Assembly (NCBI GenBank): GCA_018396565.1
Contig: JAGTQO010000054.1
Span: forward strand, 1 to 10,058
DNA from: Candidatus Bathyarchaeota archaeon
GTDB taxonomy: Archaea; Thermoproteota; Bathyarchaeia; 40CM-2-53-6; RBG-13-38-9
Direction: 5' to 3'
Length of the DNA stretch: 10,058 bases
A model generated the notes under the pieces. It was not told the origin of the DNA, ran no database searches, and saw only the letters and a list, made by a program, of their open reading frames with translations. Both the position numbers and the translations under genes were made by a program. Positions within the stretch are counted from its first letter, which is position 1; each line of letters starts with the position of its first letter. Positions 1 to 6,585 of the stretch are shown piece by piece.

Positions 1-65
1 ATCGAACCAATCCACACCATTATTTATGTTTATTGAATTATTGAAAATCCATATTCGAATAAGAT

Positions 66-743
66 TTACTGGAAGACTATATTAGATGACTTGACGAATT
101 GGACCCCCCTCCCAATCATAAGATCCAACGCTTCAGAGAGGCGGCCTGGAGGAGCATCTACAGCTCTTGAGAGGTCTATTGGAACAACAACTTCAAAACC
201 CATTCCTATACCATCCATCGCTGAGTGGAATACACAATAGTCCAAGGCCAAACCACATAAAAATATCCTTGTCTTCCCCAAGGTCTTGAGGTAACCTGAG
301 AGACCCGTGACGGTCTTCTTATCATTCTCAACAAATACTGAGTAACTGTCTATGTTCAGCCTAAACCCTTTACGAATTATGGCATTGGCAAAAATGACAT
401 TTATATCCGGATGGAAGTCTGCACCGGCGGAGCCTTGGACACAATGGTCTGGCCATAGAATGGGTCCTATACCCTCAGAGGAGTATGGAGTGTAAGGCTC
501 CATATCATGGCTGCTGGCGAATGACAAATGTCCTGGAGGATGCCAGTCTTGAGTCAAAACAACGACTCCGCCGTGGCGGTTAAAATCTTCAGCGAGACCG
601 TTTATCGGATCTATTATCTCGTCTCCTCCCTCAACAGGTAAAGCCCCTGAGGGCATGAAGTCATTCTGCATGTCGACGACTATCAGGACATCACTGTCCA
701 CAACCTTAACTGAGGGGGCCAGTCGAAGATCTTCAATCTTCAA
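66..743 (-). CDS. pncA: Nicotinamidase (isochorismatase-like cysteine hydrolase family)
   Basis: Predicted to hydrolyse nicotinamide to nicotinate and ammonia in the cytoplasm, feeding NAD salvage. The 225-residue product carries the expected cysteine-hydrolase triad: Asp24 in VVDMQNDF, Lys125 in IRKGF and Cys170 in GLALDYCVF. Metal ligands of the PncA type are visible as Asp66 and His68 (DWHPPGH) and His100 (WPDHCVQG). The PDHCVQG motif and the full triad favour nicotinamidase over isochorismatase or an uncharacterised family member, though substrate is inferred from family. The start is TTG at 743; a GGTGA ribosome-binding site at 753-757 lies 9 bases upstream, and the ATG at 748-750 is in another frame. 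It stands alone on minus, divergent from the zinc-ribbon gene at 972. Confidence 0.9.
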   Translation of the reverse strand: MKIEDLRLAPSVKVVDSDVLIVVDMQNDFMPSGALPVEGGDEIIDPINGLAEDFNRHGGVVVLTQDWHPPGHLSFASSHDMEPYTPYSSEGIGPILWPDHCVQGSAGADFHPDINVIFANAIIRKGFRLNIDSYSVFVENDKKTVTGLSGYLKTLGKTRIFLCGLALDYCVFHSAMDGIGMGFEVVVPIDLSRAVDAPPGRLSEALDLMIGRGVQFVKSSNIVFQ

Positions 744-789
744 TAGGCATATTCACCCAGATTCAACCTGATCAAAAATTTCGGCAGAC

Positions 790-799
790 ATTTATATTG
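790..799 (-). promoter_or_regulatory. Putative TATA box of the nicotinamidase gene
   Basis: On the minus strand this AT-rich element reads AATATAAATG. It would place transcription start near 769, giving a leader of roughly 26 bases that contains the GGTGA ribosome-binding site. Called from position and composition only; a BRE element is not obvious. Confidence 0.4.
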
Positions 800-926
800 T
801 TATTCTCACCCTAAAATGTTCGCCGGCCAAGAATCCATGTGAAGGTCATTAGATGCGACCCCCACAGCTTGAGAAGGCAAAAGTTATGTTGGGAAAGAAG
901 CGATATGTATTTACATAATAAACACG

Positions 927-937
927 TCTAATATATG
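927..937 (+). promoter_or_regulatory. Putative TATA box of the membrane zinc-ribbon gene
   Basis: The element TAATATAT at 929-936 predicts transcription start near 960, about 12 bases before the ATG at 972. That implies a very short leader, as is common in archaea, and agrees with the lack of a good Shine-Dalgarno sequence there. The interval 744-971 otherwise holds only this and the oppositely oriented nicotinamidase promoter. Confidence 0.4.
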
Positions 938-971
938 GGAGAGATAGGAGACGGCCTGTTTCGGTTTGATC

Positions 972-1421
972 ATGGGTGAAATTCAGACGTTAATCTCTGA
1001 AACCACCCTCCTAATCCTAATATTGGTAGTAGCTATAGTAGTCATATCTGTAGCTGTGATTCTAATCTTTCTAAGACGTAGGCCAGAGGGGGGCTACTAT
1101 CATTCAGCAAGTTACCCTATACCGACCACGCATCTTACACCTCCACCTAAACCTCCAACTGAGGAATCCCCCACGGCGACAGCCCTGGAGATGTTGAGAA
1201 GAGATCTCGATGAAGTTGCCTCAGCATACTCCTCTGGATCGATGAGCACCAAAGATTTGCGGAATAGAATTGAAGATATTAGGAGAAGCCTCGAAGATCT
1301 GAAGCAGTATATGAAGGTAGTTCAGAAGATTAAGAAGTGCAAAAGTTGCGGTATGGAGATCCCGAATGAATCGAAATACTGCGATAGGTGTGGAGCAAAG
1401 CAACTGGAGACACCGGGTTGA
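972..1421 (+). CDS. Membrane-anchored zinc-ribbon protein of unknown function
   Basis: I do not recognise a named family. Counting from the ATG at 972, the 149-residue product has one strongly hydrophobic helix at about 12-34, followed by three arginines, so the rest is predicted to be cytoplasmic. Next come a proline-rich linker (about 48-66), a charged helical segment (about 70-118) and a C-terminal zinc ribbon with CKSC at 123-126 and CDRC at 137-140. The helical part, with LRRDLDEV and a leucine/arginine periodicity, looks like a short coiled coil. An in-frame TTG at 966 would add two residues; the ATG is preferred because of its codon and the predicted transcript start. Such ribbons usually bind protein or nucleic acid, but no function can be assigned from sequence. 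Confidence 0.75.
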   Translation: MGEIQTLISETTLLILILVVAIVVISVAVILIFLRRRPEGGYYHSASYPIPTTHLTPPPKPPTEESPTATALEMLRRDLDEVASAYSSGSMSTKDLRNRIEDIRRSLEDLKQYMKVVQKIKKCKSCGMEIPNESKYCDRCGAKQLETPG

Positions 1422-1507
1422 AAACAGCGTAGAAACCTGCTGGTAACCAAATAACCCATAAAGGCTGAGAATCTATTCATCGAAACCTTCTGAAAGGGTT
1501 AAAATAG

Positions 1508-2767
1508 TTGGCAGTAGATCTCTCGACAAATATTTGCGGTGTAGAATTTAGAAATCCATTCATACTCTCCTCAGCCACACCGACAAAGACAGCCAGAAAC
1601 ATTAAGAGAGGTTTAGAGGCAGGGTGGGCTGGAGCAGTTATGAAAACCCTCGTCCCATACGATTATGCAAGAAGATATCCAAGGCCGAGATTCAAGATAT
1701 ACTGGCTCAAAGATCAGGGTGGTTATCCAAAAACCATTCCACGCTCATTCTCAATAACAGATATCGAGGAAGGTTCGCATCTGACACCTGAAGAATATGT
1801 TGAGGAGATAGATGAAGCGAAGAGACTTGCTGGAGACGCCGTTATAATAGGCAGCATAACAGCTCCAGACATGGAGACTTGGGAGAAATATATTGAGTTA
1901 ATGAACGGTTCAAGGGCGGATATGGTTGAACTTAATTTTTCCTGCCCATACGCTGGAGAGCCTGGAACAGGGAGGGAGGGTGAGAAGTTAGGTTGGCAGC
2001 TGATGTATACGGCTGAGGAAGTTATAAGGCTCGCCAAGAGAAAGTGTGCAGTGCCATTCAGCCCAAAGATCTCATCACAGACAGGTGAGGTTGACGAGTG
2101 GGCTGCTAGGTTTGAAGGTGCAGGTGCGCCATGCCTAACCCTATCTCACAGGATCTCGAGCATAGACATAGACATCGAGACTGGGAAGCCAATACCGTTC
2201 GGCTGCATCATAGGGTTCGGTGGACCTTACCTCATAGGGTTCTCGTTGAAATGGATCGCTAAAGCCGCACCCAAGGTTAAGGTTCCAATCATAGCATGCA
2301 TGGGGATGCTCGACTGGTCCGACGCCGTCAAATTCATAATGGTTGGAGCCTCATCTGTTGAGAGCTGCTCAGCAGTAATGGTTCAAGGCTATGACATTGT
2401 AAAATCATGGTTGACAGGGCTCCGCAGGTTCATGTTAGATAAAGGCTACTCCTCGATAGAAGATATGAGAGGCATATCTCTACCCCATATAATAACGCCT
2501 AGCATGGTTGAAAGAGAAAATGAAGGGGTCTACGCAGTCGTAGATAAAGAGAAGTGTACAGGTTGTGGTATATGTAAGAGATGTTGCTTCTATTTCGCAA
2601 TAGATATTGAAGGTGGGAAAGCTTCAGTTGACCTGGAGAAGTGTGACGGTTGCGGTCTCTGCCAAGAAGTTTGTCCAGAAGACGCTGTCAAAGCAGAGAA
2701 ACTCTTCGACAAAGACATTTACCCTAGGCCTGACTCGGGTAAAAAACCTTACAATAAACTGTTTTGA
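1508..2767 (+). CDS. FMN and 4Fe-4S oxidoreductase, PreA/dihydropyrimidine dehydrogenase-like
   Basis: The 419-residue product has a dihydroorotate/dihydropyrimidine dehydrogenase-type TIM barrel (about 3-320) followed by a two-cluster ferredoxin domain (about 343-397). The catalytic-type cysteine is Cys146 in ELNFSCP, aligning by eye with the active-site cysteine of dihydropyrimidine dehydrogenase; lysines suited to FMN contact are Lys46 (MKTL) and Lys187 (FSPKIS). Cluster ligands are Cys350/353/356 with Cys360, and Cys379/382/385/389. This resembles PreA-type subunits, which normally pass electrons to or from a flavin partner, but no PreT-like gene is adjacent. The barrel motif that reads TNT in pyrimidine enzymes is SHR here, so the substrate is uncertain. 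The start is TTG at 1508 with only a weak AGGGTT upstream. Confidence 0.8.
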   Translation: MAVDLSTNICGVEFRNPFILSSATPTKTARNIKRGLEAGWAGAVMKTLVPYDYARRYPRPRFKIYWLKDQGGYPKTIPRSFSITDIEEGSHLTPEEYVEEIDEAKRLAGDAVIIGSITAPDMETWEKYIELMNGSRADMVELNFSCPYAGEPGTGREGEKLGWQLMYTAEEVIRLAKRKCAVPFSPKISSQTGEVDEWAARFEGAGAPCLTLSHRISSIDIDIETGKPIPFGCIIGFGGPYLIGFSLKWIAKAAPKVKVPIIACMGMLDWSDAVKFIMVGASSVESCSAVMVQGYDIVKSWLTGLRRFMLDKGYSSIEDMRGISLPHIITPSMVERENEGVYAVVDKEKCTGCGICKRCCFYFAIDIEGGKASVDLEKCDGCGLCQEVCPEDAVKAEKLFDKDIYPRPDSGKKPYNKLF

Positions 2768-2831
2768 AGAGGCTTATCAATCCATGATATGAGGCTATTC
2801 GAATACTAGGGATATCGCTTAAGGTGAAGAC

Positions 2832-3245
2832 CTACTTTTTCTCAATTATCTCCTTTAGGAATGCTCCGTAACCTTCAGCGTCCATGAGGTTCTCAAGCTC
2901 CCGATCCAAGTTTGAAGGCTTTATCAGAGCCAACCATCCATCACCGTACGGACTATTATTCACAAGCTCCGGATTGTCAGGCAGAGCCGTGTTAACCTCC
3001 AATACTTCACCTGAGACTGGGCAGAAAAAGTCTGAGACTGCCTTCACAGACTCTAAGGTTCCAGCAGCCTTCAACTGTTCAGTAGTGGAGCCTACCTGCG
3101 GAAGTTCAACGAAGACAACGTCATGTAAGGCTTTCTGAGCATAGTCTGTCACACCTACCCTACATTTACCGTCCTCAACCCTCACCCAAGTATGCTCCTT
3201 AGTGTAACGGAGATCTTCTGGAATATCGTAATCATCTACCTTCAA
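2832..3245 (-). CDS. gcvH: Glycine cleavage system H protein
   Basis: Lipoyl carrier of the glycine cleavage complex, shuttling the aminomethyl group between the P and T proteins. The 137-residue product has the family order: the YTKEHTWV N-terminal motif, then VGVTDYAQ, VVFVELPQVG, and the lipoylation site in ESVKAVSD (Lys68 from this start), then SGEVLEVN and a C-terminal GDGWL motif. Two starts are possible: TTG at 3245, with GGGGTG at 3253-3258 seven bases upstream, or GTG at 3260 adding five residues. I prefer 3245 because the GTG overlaps that ribosome-binding site. It follows a small zinc-ribbon gene on the same strand with a short gap, probably cotranscribed. No other glycine cleavage or lipoylation gene is in the window. 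Confidence 0.93.
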   Translation of the reverse strand: MKVDDYDIPEDLRYTKEHTWVRVEDGKCRVGVTDYAQKALHDVVFVELPQVGSTTEQLKAAGTLESVKAVSDFFCPVSGEVLEVNTALPDNPELVNNSPYGDGWLALIKPSNLDRELENLMDAEGYGAFLKEIIEKK

Positions 3246-3306
3246 CGCTTCACACCCCACATACCCTTGAGTCTACCATAATTGCACCATCAGGTATATT
3301 ATGCTT

Positions 3307-3474
3307 TCACTCCTCTAGCGGAATCACCTTTATAGAATCTACATTGAAGCTGAGTTTACTCTTACAGTTTGGGCAGAACCCCCCATGTTTATGAATTGTT
3401 TCAATGGGAGGTTCAAGTTCGAGACCACTGTACAGTTCATATCCACAATTCTGGCAGTATGTACGTTGAGGCAA
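3307..3474 (-). CDS. Small zinc-ribbon protein upstream of gcvH
   Basis: A 55-residue product whose only recognisable feature is a zinc ribbon: CQNC (residues 7-10) and CPNC (34-37), each followed by short hydrophilic and aromatic strand-like segments, with the acidic end IPLEE. The frame is closed just upstream by TGA at 3481-3483. The TTG at 3474 has an AAGGTGA ribosome-binding site at 3481-3487, six bases away; a GTG at 3480 would abut that site directly and is less likely. The stop is 46-61 bases from the gcvH starts, on the same strand, so the two probably form one transcript. Its role is unknown; a link to glycine cleavage is only suggested by position. Confidence 0.72.
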   Translation of the reverse strand: MPQRTYCQNCGYELYSGLELEPPIETIHKHGGFCPNCKSKLSFNVDSIKVIPLEE

Positions 3475-3554
3475 ACACACTCACCTTCAGGGAGATGGTT
3501 GCCAGACCTATTTCAATCTTAAGATTACATATTAAGGTTGGTGGACTGTAAGAG

Positions 3555-3562
3555 TTTATAAC
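3555..3562 (+). promoter_or_regulatory. Putative TATA box of the three-helix membrane protein gene
   Basis: The element TTTATAAC predicts transcription start near 3583-3586, about 10 bases before the ATG at 3596, so the transcript would be nearly leaderless. The region 3488-3595 is a divergent promoter region shared with the zinc-ribbon/gcvH unit, for which the AT-rich stretch around 3520-3535 is the only candidate I see. Confidence 0.4.
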
Positions 3563-3595
3563 TATGTTTCAACATTCAAAATCTTGGTGCAAAGC

Positions 3596-4048
3596 ATGAG
3601 GGTGGGAGGCTTGAGTTGGAGGCTTAACAGGTTCCTCAGAAACCTAGCCTTCAGGATGAAGGTAGCCCGTATACCGAAGACAATTAGAAGTAAGCCTCCC
3701 ATAAATATTGTAGCATTACTGATGATGGCTTTCGCAGTCTTCATATTGGCTGGAGGCGTATACAGTTTCGTTGAGATAATGTCTGGTAGAAGCCTGACTA
3801 TGCTCCCTAGGTCTGGAGGCTGGACATTCATCTATCCTGGAAACCTGAATATGCAGACCATTAGTGAGAGCCTCATCTCCGGAATAATGTATTTCTTGGG
3901 CGGTGCAGGTGTGTATCTACTGTTGAGAAGCGTAAGGTTTGCTTATAGGCCCCGCCAAGCATACCTGACTATGATATTGGGACTGATCCTGACCCTCATC
4001 GTAGTTTACTACTCCTCTTCACTATTGCAGAGTAAGATCGCCGGTTAG
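3596..4048 (+). CDS. Three-helix membrane protein, possibly Ost3/Ost6-like
   Basis: The 150-residue product (from ATG 3596) starts with a basic, amphipathic segment and has three predicted membrane helices at about 37-58, 94-111 and 124-142. By the positive-inside rule the N terminus and the arginine-rich loop RSVRFAYRPR are cytoplasmic, and the loop 59-93 with WTFIYPG and QTISES is outside. This helix order and topology, a YI/FI-x-G turn, a conserved-looking Q-x3-E before the second helix, and a short post-helix end resemble the last three helices of Ost3/Ost6 (TUSC3/MAGT1) oligosaccharyltransferase subunits, without their thioredoxin domain. That resemblance is from memory and by eye; a plain conserved archaeal membrane protein is the fallback. 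In-frame GTG 3587 and TTG 3584 are alternative starts. Confidence 0.7.
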   Translation: MRVGGLSWRLNRFLRNLAFRMKVARIPKTIRSKPPINIVALLMMAFAVFILAGGVYSFVEIMSGRSLTMLPRSGGWTFIYPGNLNMQTISESLISGIMYFLGGAGVYLLLRSVRFAYRPRQAYLTMILGLILTLIVVYYSSSLLQSKIAG

Positions 4049-4051
4049 CCT

Positions 4052-4558
4052 TCACCACCAGTTCCTCTTCAACCCTAAACGGTAAGCTACAAAATTTGCT
4101 AGAAGATGTATTGGAGGGGTGAAGGTGACGAGTATCAATGTTGAACCGAGGGTTGTGTTGTATATTGGGTAGGTGAAGGCTACGGCGCCGAATATGAAGT
4201 CAAGCTGATCGAGCAGTGGAAAAGGAGCTCCAGGCTCGAACCCCAACCTACGTTTAATGAAGGCCCCGAAAAGGTCTCCGAGCAAGGCTCCTGTGGAGGC
4301 TAAGAGACCTAGGCCTAGAAGTTCAAGACTCACCAAGACACCCATAACAAATGTTGCGGATGAACCGAAGAAGAGGCCGGTCAATAAACCCCTAAAAGTT
4401 TTGTTTGCACCAAAGATCCTCTTACCGTCTATGAATACCCTACCGAAATCTATGGGAACCCCACCACCGAAGATAGGGGGGACGCTGTTCGCTATATAGG
4501 CTGGGACAGCTATGTAAACAGCGTAGATTATATCTGCCTCAGTAAACATGTTACTCAT
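4052..4558 (-). CDS. carS: CDP-archaeol synthase
   Basis: Transfers CMP from CTP to 2,3-bis-(O-geranylgeranyl)-sn-glycerol 1-phosphate, activating the ether-lipid precursor before polar head groups are attached; an integral membrane enzyme. The 168-residue product is typical in length and shows family blocks: PAYIANSVPPIFGGG with PIDFGR near the N terminus, the GKRIFGANKTFRG loop, GALLGDLFGAFIKRRLG, and LLDQLDFIFGA, separated by about five hydrophobic helices. The frame continues upstream to TTG 4603 with ATG at 4564 also possible, but AAGGA at 4565-4569 lies six bases before ATG 4558 and sits just past the radB stop, so 4558 is preferred. It is probably cotranscribed with radB. Confidence 0.92.
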   Translation of the reverse strand: MSNMFTEADIIYAVYIAVPAYIANSVPPIFGGGVPIDFGRVFIDGKRIFGANKTFRGLLTGLFFGSSATFVMGVLVSLELLGLGLLASTGALLGDLFGAFIKRRLGFEPGAPFPLLDQLDFIFGAVAFTYPIYNTTLGSTLILVTFTPPIHLLANFVAYRLGLKRNWW

Positions 4559-4571
4559 TTGCATTCCTTGA

Positions 4572-5264
4572 TTATTTTTGGTCGAAGAGGTTTCTGAGGC
4601 CAATACCGGTCAATTCAAGATAGCACCGTTCCATATTCTGCGTCGACGGGGATCCACGTTCCAGCCTCGCCTCCTTAACATTCGGATTCGCAGTCGACTT
4701 CAACCTCAAGACTATCTTGGGCCAGTAGAATAGTGTTCGCCTGGCGACAGGCTCGATCTTCCAGCTCATCCCGTCAACTGAAGCCCTGACTTGGCCGGTT
4801 ATCAAGGTGGCAACTCCATGTCTCAAGGTTAACTCGTCGAGATAGGCCAGTTGCCTATTCAACTCACGGTTCAGAGTGAAAGCTCCCCTACCGGAATTTA
4901 AGGCTAACCGATAGAGGGAAGTTACTGTATCCACAACGATCAAGCCAACCTTGTACGTCATATAATTTTCAAGACTCTCTACTATACGTGACTGCTCCAT
5001 AAACGATCTTGGAAAGAATATTATTATGTCCCTGGAAGCGTCAACGCTATTCCCACCCATGATTTGGAGGAGCCTCCGATGGGAGAAAGACTGGTCTGAA
5101 TCGATGTACAGAGTCTTCAACCCCATCCTAGACGCGGATACCGCACATTGTATGCTAAGGGTTGTCTTCCCAGTGGAGGCCTCACCGTAAACGAGGGTGA
5201 GGCAACCCTCAGGTAAACCTCCACCCAGCAACCTGTCCAAGCAAGGTGTGAGGGTTGAGAGCAA
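4572..5264 (-). CDS. radB: RecA-family recombination protein RadB
   Basis: Archaeal RadA paralogue thought to assist homologous recombination. From TTG 5264 the product is 230 residues, the usual RadB size, and consists of a bare RecA-type ATPase core without the N-terminal helix-hairpin-helix domain of RadA. The start LSTLTPCLDRLLGGG matches the family N terminus. Walker A is GEASTGKTT (about 27-35) and Walker B is LIVVD (about 108-112), followed by TGQVRA, typical of the family, and a C-terminal ARLERG strand. The frame is open to TTG 5306 (244 residues) with further TTG codons at 5288 and 5273; none has a good ribosome-binding site, so the start is uncertain. The carS start lies 13 bases beyond its stop. 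Confidence 0.85.
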   Translation of the reverse strand: MLSTLTPCLDRLLGGGLPEGCLTLVYGEASTGKTTLSIQCAVSASRMGLKTLYIDSDQSFSHRRLLQIMGGNSVDASRDIIIFFPRSFMEQSRIVESLENYMTYKVGLIVVDTVTSLYRLALNSGRGAFTLNRELNRQLAYLDELTLRHGVATLITGQVRASVDGMSWKIEPVARRTLFYWPKIVLRLKSTANPNVKEARLERGSPSTQNMERCYLELTGIGLRNLFDQK

Positions 5265-5302
5265 ACTAACCAATCTCAGTTTCAGCAAATTCAGGGTGAA
5301 AC

Positions 5303-5315
5303 ACAAAATATCTAA
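5303..5315 (-). promoter_or_regulatory. Putative TATA element of the radB-carS unit
   Basis: On minus the element reads TTTAGATATTTTG and predicts transcription start near 5284, downstream of the most distal TTG (5306). If correct, radB must start at an internal TTG, fitting the family-based choice of 5264. Confidence 0.3.
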
Positions 5316-5326
5316 AGCATACTCCT

Positions 5327-5334
5327 CTATAATC
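5327..5334 (+). promoter_or_regulatory. Putative TATA element of the Clp1-type kinase gene
   Basis: CTATAATC predicts a start near 5356 and a leader of about 44 bases. It lies in the short head-to-head interval shared with radB, so the two promoters would be only about 20 bases apart. Confidence 0.3.
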
Positions 5335-5399
5335 TTGATGAAGAACGCAACTAACCTAAGGTCTCCAGCAACTCAGAGGAATAGGAATCACGGTGGACA

Positions 5400-6497
5400 A
5401 TGTTGAAGCTTGAAATTCAAGCTGGTAGGACCCTATTGATATCTGGACCAGCATCCGTAAGGCTCGAGGACGGTTCAGTAAACATATTCGGGGCCCCAAT
5501 TCATCGTAGGGGGAGGTTCACAGTAAGGAGGGAGAAACAGATGCCGATAGAAATAGTTGAAGACTCCAAGTTTGACGTTGAATTTGGTGAGAGGGCAACT
5601 TACTTGGAAGTTGAAGGTTCGACGGTGCCCGAATCATGGAAAGAGGCTACTAGAAGAATTGGAACATCTGGGGAGAGTAAGATCCTCATCATAGGCTCCA
5701 CAGATACCGGCAAGAGCACATTCTCAATATACTTGGCGAACAAGATGCTCAAACATAACAGGAGGGTTGCAATCGTTGACGCAGACATCGGCCAGTCAGA
5801 CTTGGGACCCCCCAGTAGCATAGGCCTCAGCCTAGTAACCGAACCATTGATTGAGCTTGAAGGGGCGACTGTTGAAGCTATGATATTCGTAGGAGAGACG
5901 AGCCCAAGCAGAGTAGTTGATAGAGTCATAAATGGAATCATGAAGCTCGAGACCCGGATTCCATATGGAACAGTCAAAGTGATAAACACAGACGGCTGGG
6001 TTACAGACGAAGGTGCAATAGAATATAAGGTGAGGATGGCTGAGAGACTCGAGCCAAGCCTAGTCATAGGGCTGGATGATGTGGGTGAGCTCGACCCTAT
6101 AATGTCAATGGTAAAAACGCCAAAGATGAAGATACATGTTCCAAAATACATCAAAGTAAGAAGCAGGGAAGAGCGCAAACATATTCGTGAACATGGATAT
6201 AGAAGATACTTGAGAGAGGCGGTTTACAGAAATTTCCTTTTAGACAGAATCGAAGCAAACGATCTCCTAGAGAGGAAACCTGAGAAAGGAAATATTTTGG
6301 GCTTCATAGACAGTGAGGGTTTCATGATTGGAATAGGAATATTCGAAAGTTTAAACAGGAGAAGAGGGATACTCAGAGCATACACGAACGTCAACTTCAG
6401 GAAAGTTTCTCGTGTAGAATGTGGTAACATAAGGCTCTCCCCCCAAGGTCAAGAGTTGCCTTTCAGCGTAGACCAGACTTGGAAGGAGCTTCGGTAA
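5400..6497 (+). CDS. Clp1/Grc3-type polyribonucleotide 5'-hydroxyl-kinase
   Basis: Predicted to phosphorylate 5'-hydroxyl ends of RNA, and perhaps DNA, with ATP or GTP; archaeal relatives of eukaryotic Clp1 and Grc3/Nol9 have such activity. The 365-residue product has an N-terminal beta domain (about 1-80), a P-loop GSTDTGKST (99-107), the DADIGQSD motif (127-134) that contains Walker B-like acidic residues, and a TDGW clasp motif (197-200). It also has an arginine-rich lid with RSREERKHIREHGYRRYL (about 254-271), then a C-terminal beta domain. ATG 5400 has a weak GGTGG four bases upstream. It is head to head with radB and upstream of the alanine dehydrogenase gene, which has its own promoter. 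The exact substrate, tRNA, rRNA or repair ends, is not visible here. Confidence 0.85.
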   Translation: MLKLEIQAGRTLLISGPASVRLEDGSVNIFGAPIHRRGRFTVRREKQMPIEIVEDSKFDVEFGERATYLEVEGSTVPESWKEATRRIGTSGESKILIIGSTDTGKSTFSIYLANKMLKHNRRVAIVDADIGQSDLGPPSSIGLSLVTEPLIELEGATVEAMIFVGETSPSRVVDRVINGIMKLETRIPYGTVKVINTDGWVTDEGAIEYKVRMAERLEPSLVIGLDDVGELDPIMSMVKTPKMKIHVPKYIKVRSREERKHIREHGYRRYLREAVYRNFLLDRIEANDLLERKPEKGNILGFIDSEGFMIGIGIFESLNRRRGILRAYTNVNFRKVSRVECGNIRLSPQGQELPFSVDQTWKELR

Positions 6498-6539
6498 GTA
6501 GATCCTTAAACACTGGAATACAATGTCTGACTGCAATAT

Positions 6540-6547
6540 CTTATATC
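6540..6547 (+). promoter_or_regulatory. Putative TATA box of the alanine dehydrogenase family gene
   Basis: CTTATATC predicts a start near 6569, about 17 bases before the TTG start, leaving room for the strong ribosome-binding site at 6573-6580. Confidence 0.4.
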
Positions 6548-6572
6548 GTCTCCACATATGAATTGTTGGCTA

Positions 6573-6580
6573 GAGGTAAT
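6573..6580 (+). promoter_or_regulatory. Ribosome-binding site that decides a TTG start
   Basis: GAGGTAAT matches the archaeal Shine-Dalgarno consensus GAGGTGAT at seven of eight positions and lies five bases before TTG 6586. It supports TTG as the true start of the downstream dehydrogenase. Confidence 0.65.
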
Positions 6581-6585
6581 TCAAA

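Noticed and set aside
1..65. AT-rich left edge with several short T/A runs
   Set aside because: No open frame, RNA fold or clear promoter could be supported; at most it holds the 3' end of the nicotinamidase transcript.
839..931. A 30-codon plus-strand frame between the nicotinamidase and zinc-ribbon genes
   Set aside because: Too short, no ribosome-binding site or motif, and its end overlaps the likely TATA element of the next gene.
3369..3551. A 60-codon plus-strand open frame in the divergent interval
   Set aside because: It lies mostly opposite the minus-strand zinc-ribbon frame, which has paired CxxC motifs and a good ribosome-binding site; the plus product has no recognisable features.
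4572..5306. RadA or KaiC-like ATPase as the identity of the radB gene
   Set aside because: No helix-hairpin-helix domain, only one RecA core, and the length and N-terminal LSTLTPCLD block fit RadB better.
5600..6178. A 192-codon minus-strand open frame
   Set aside because: Fully inside the Clp1-type kinase gene, whose P-loop, clasp and lid motifs show the plus frame is real; the minus product is serine/threonine-rich antisense.
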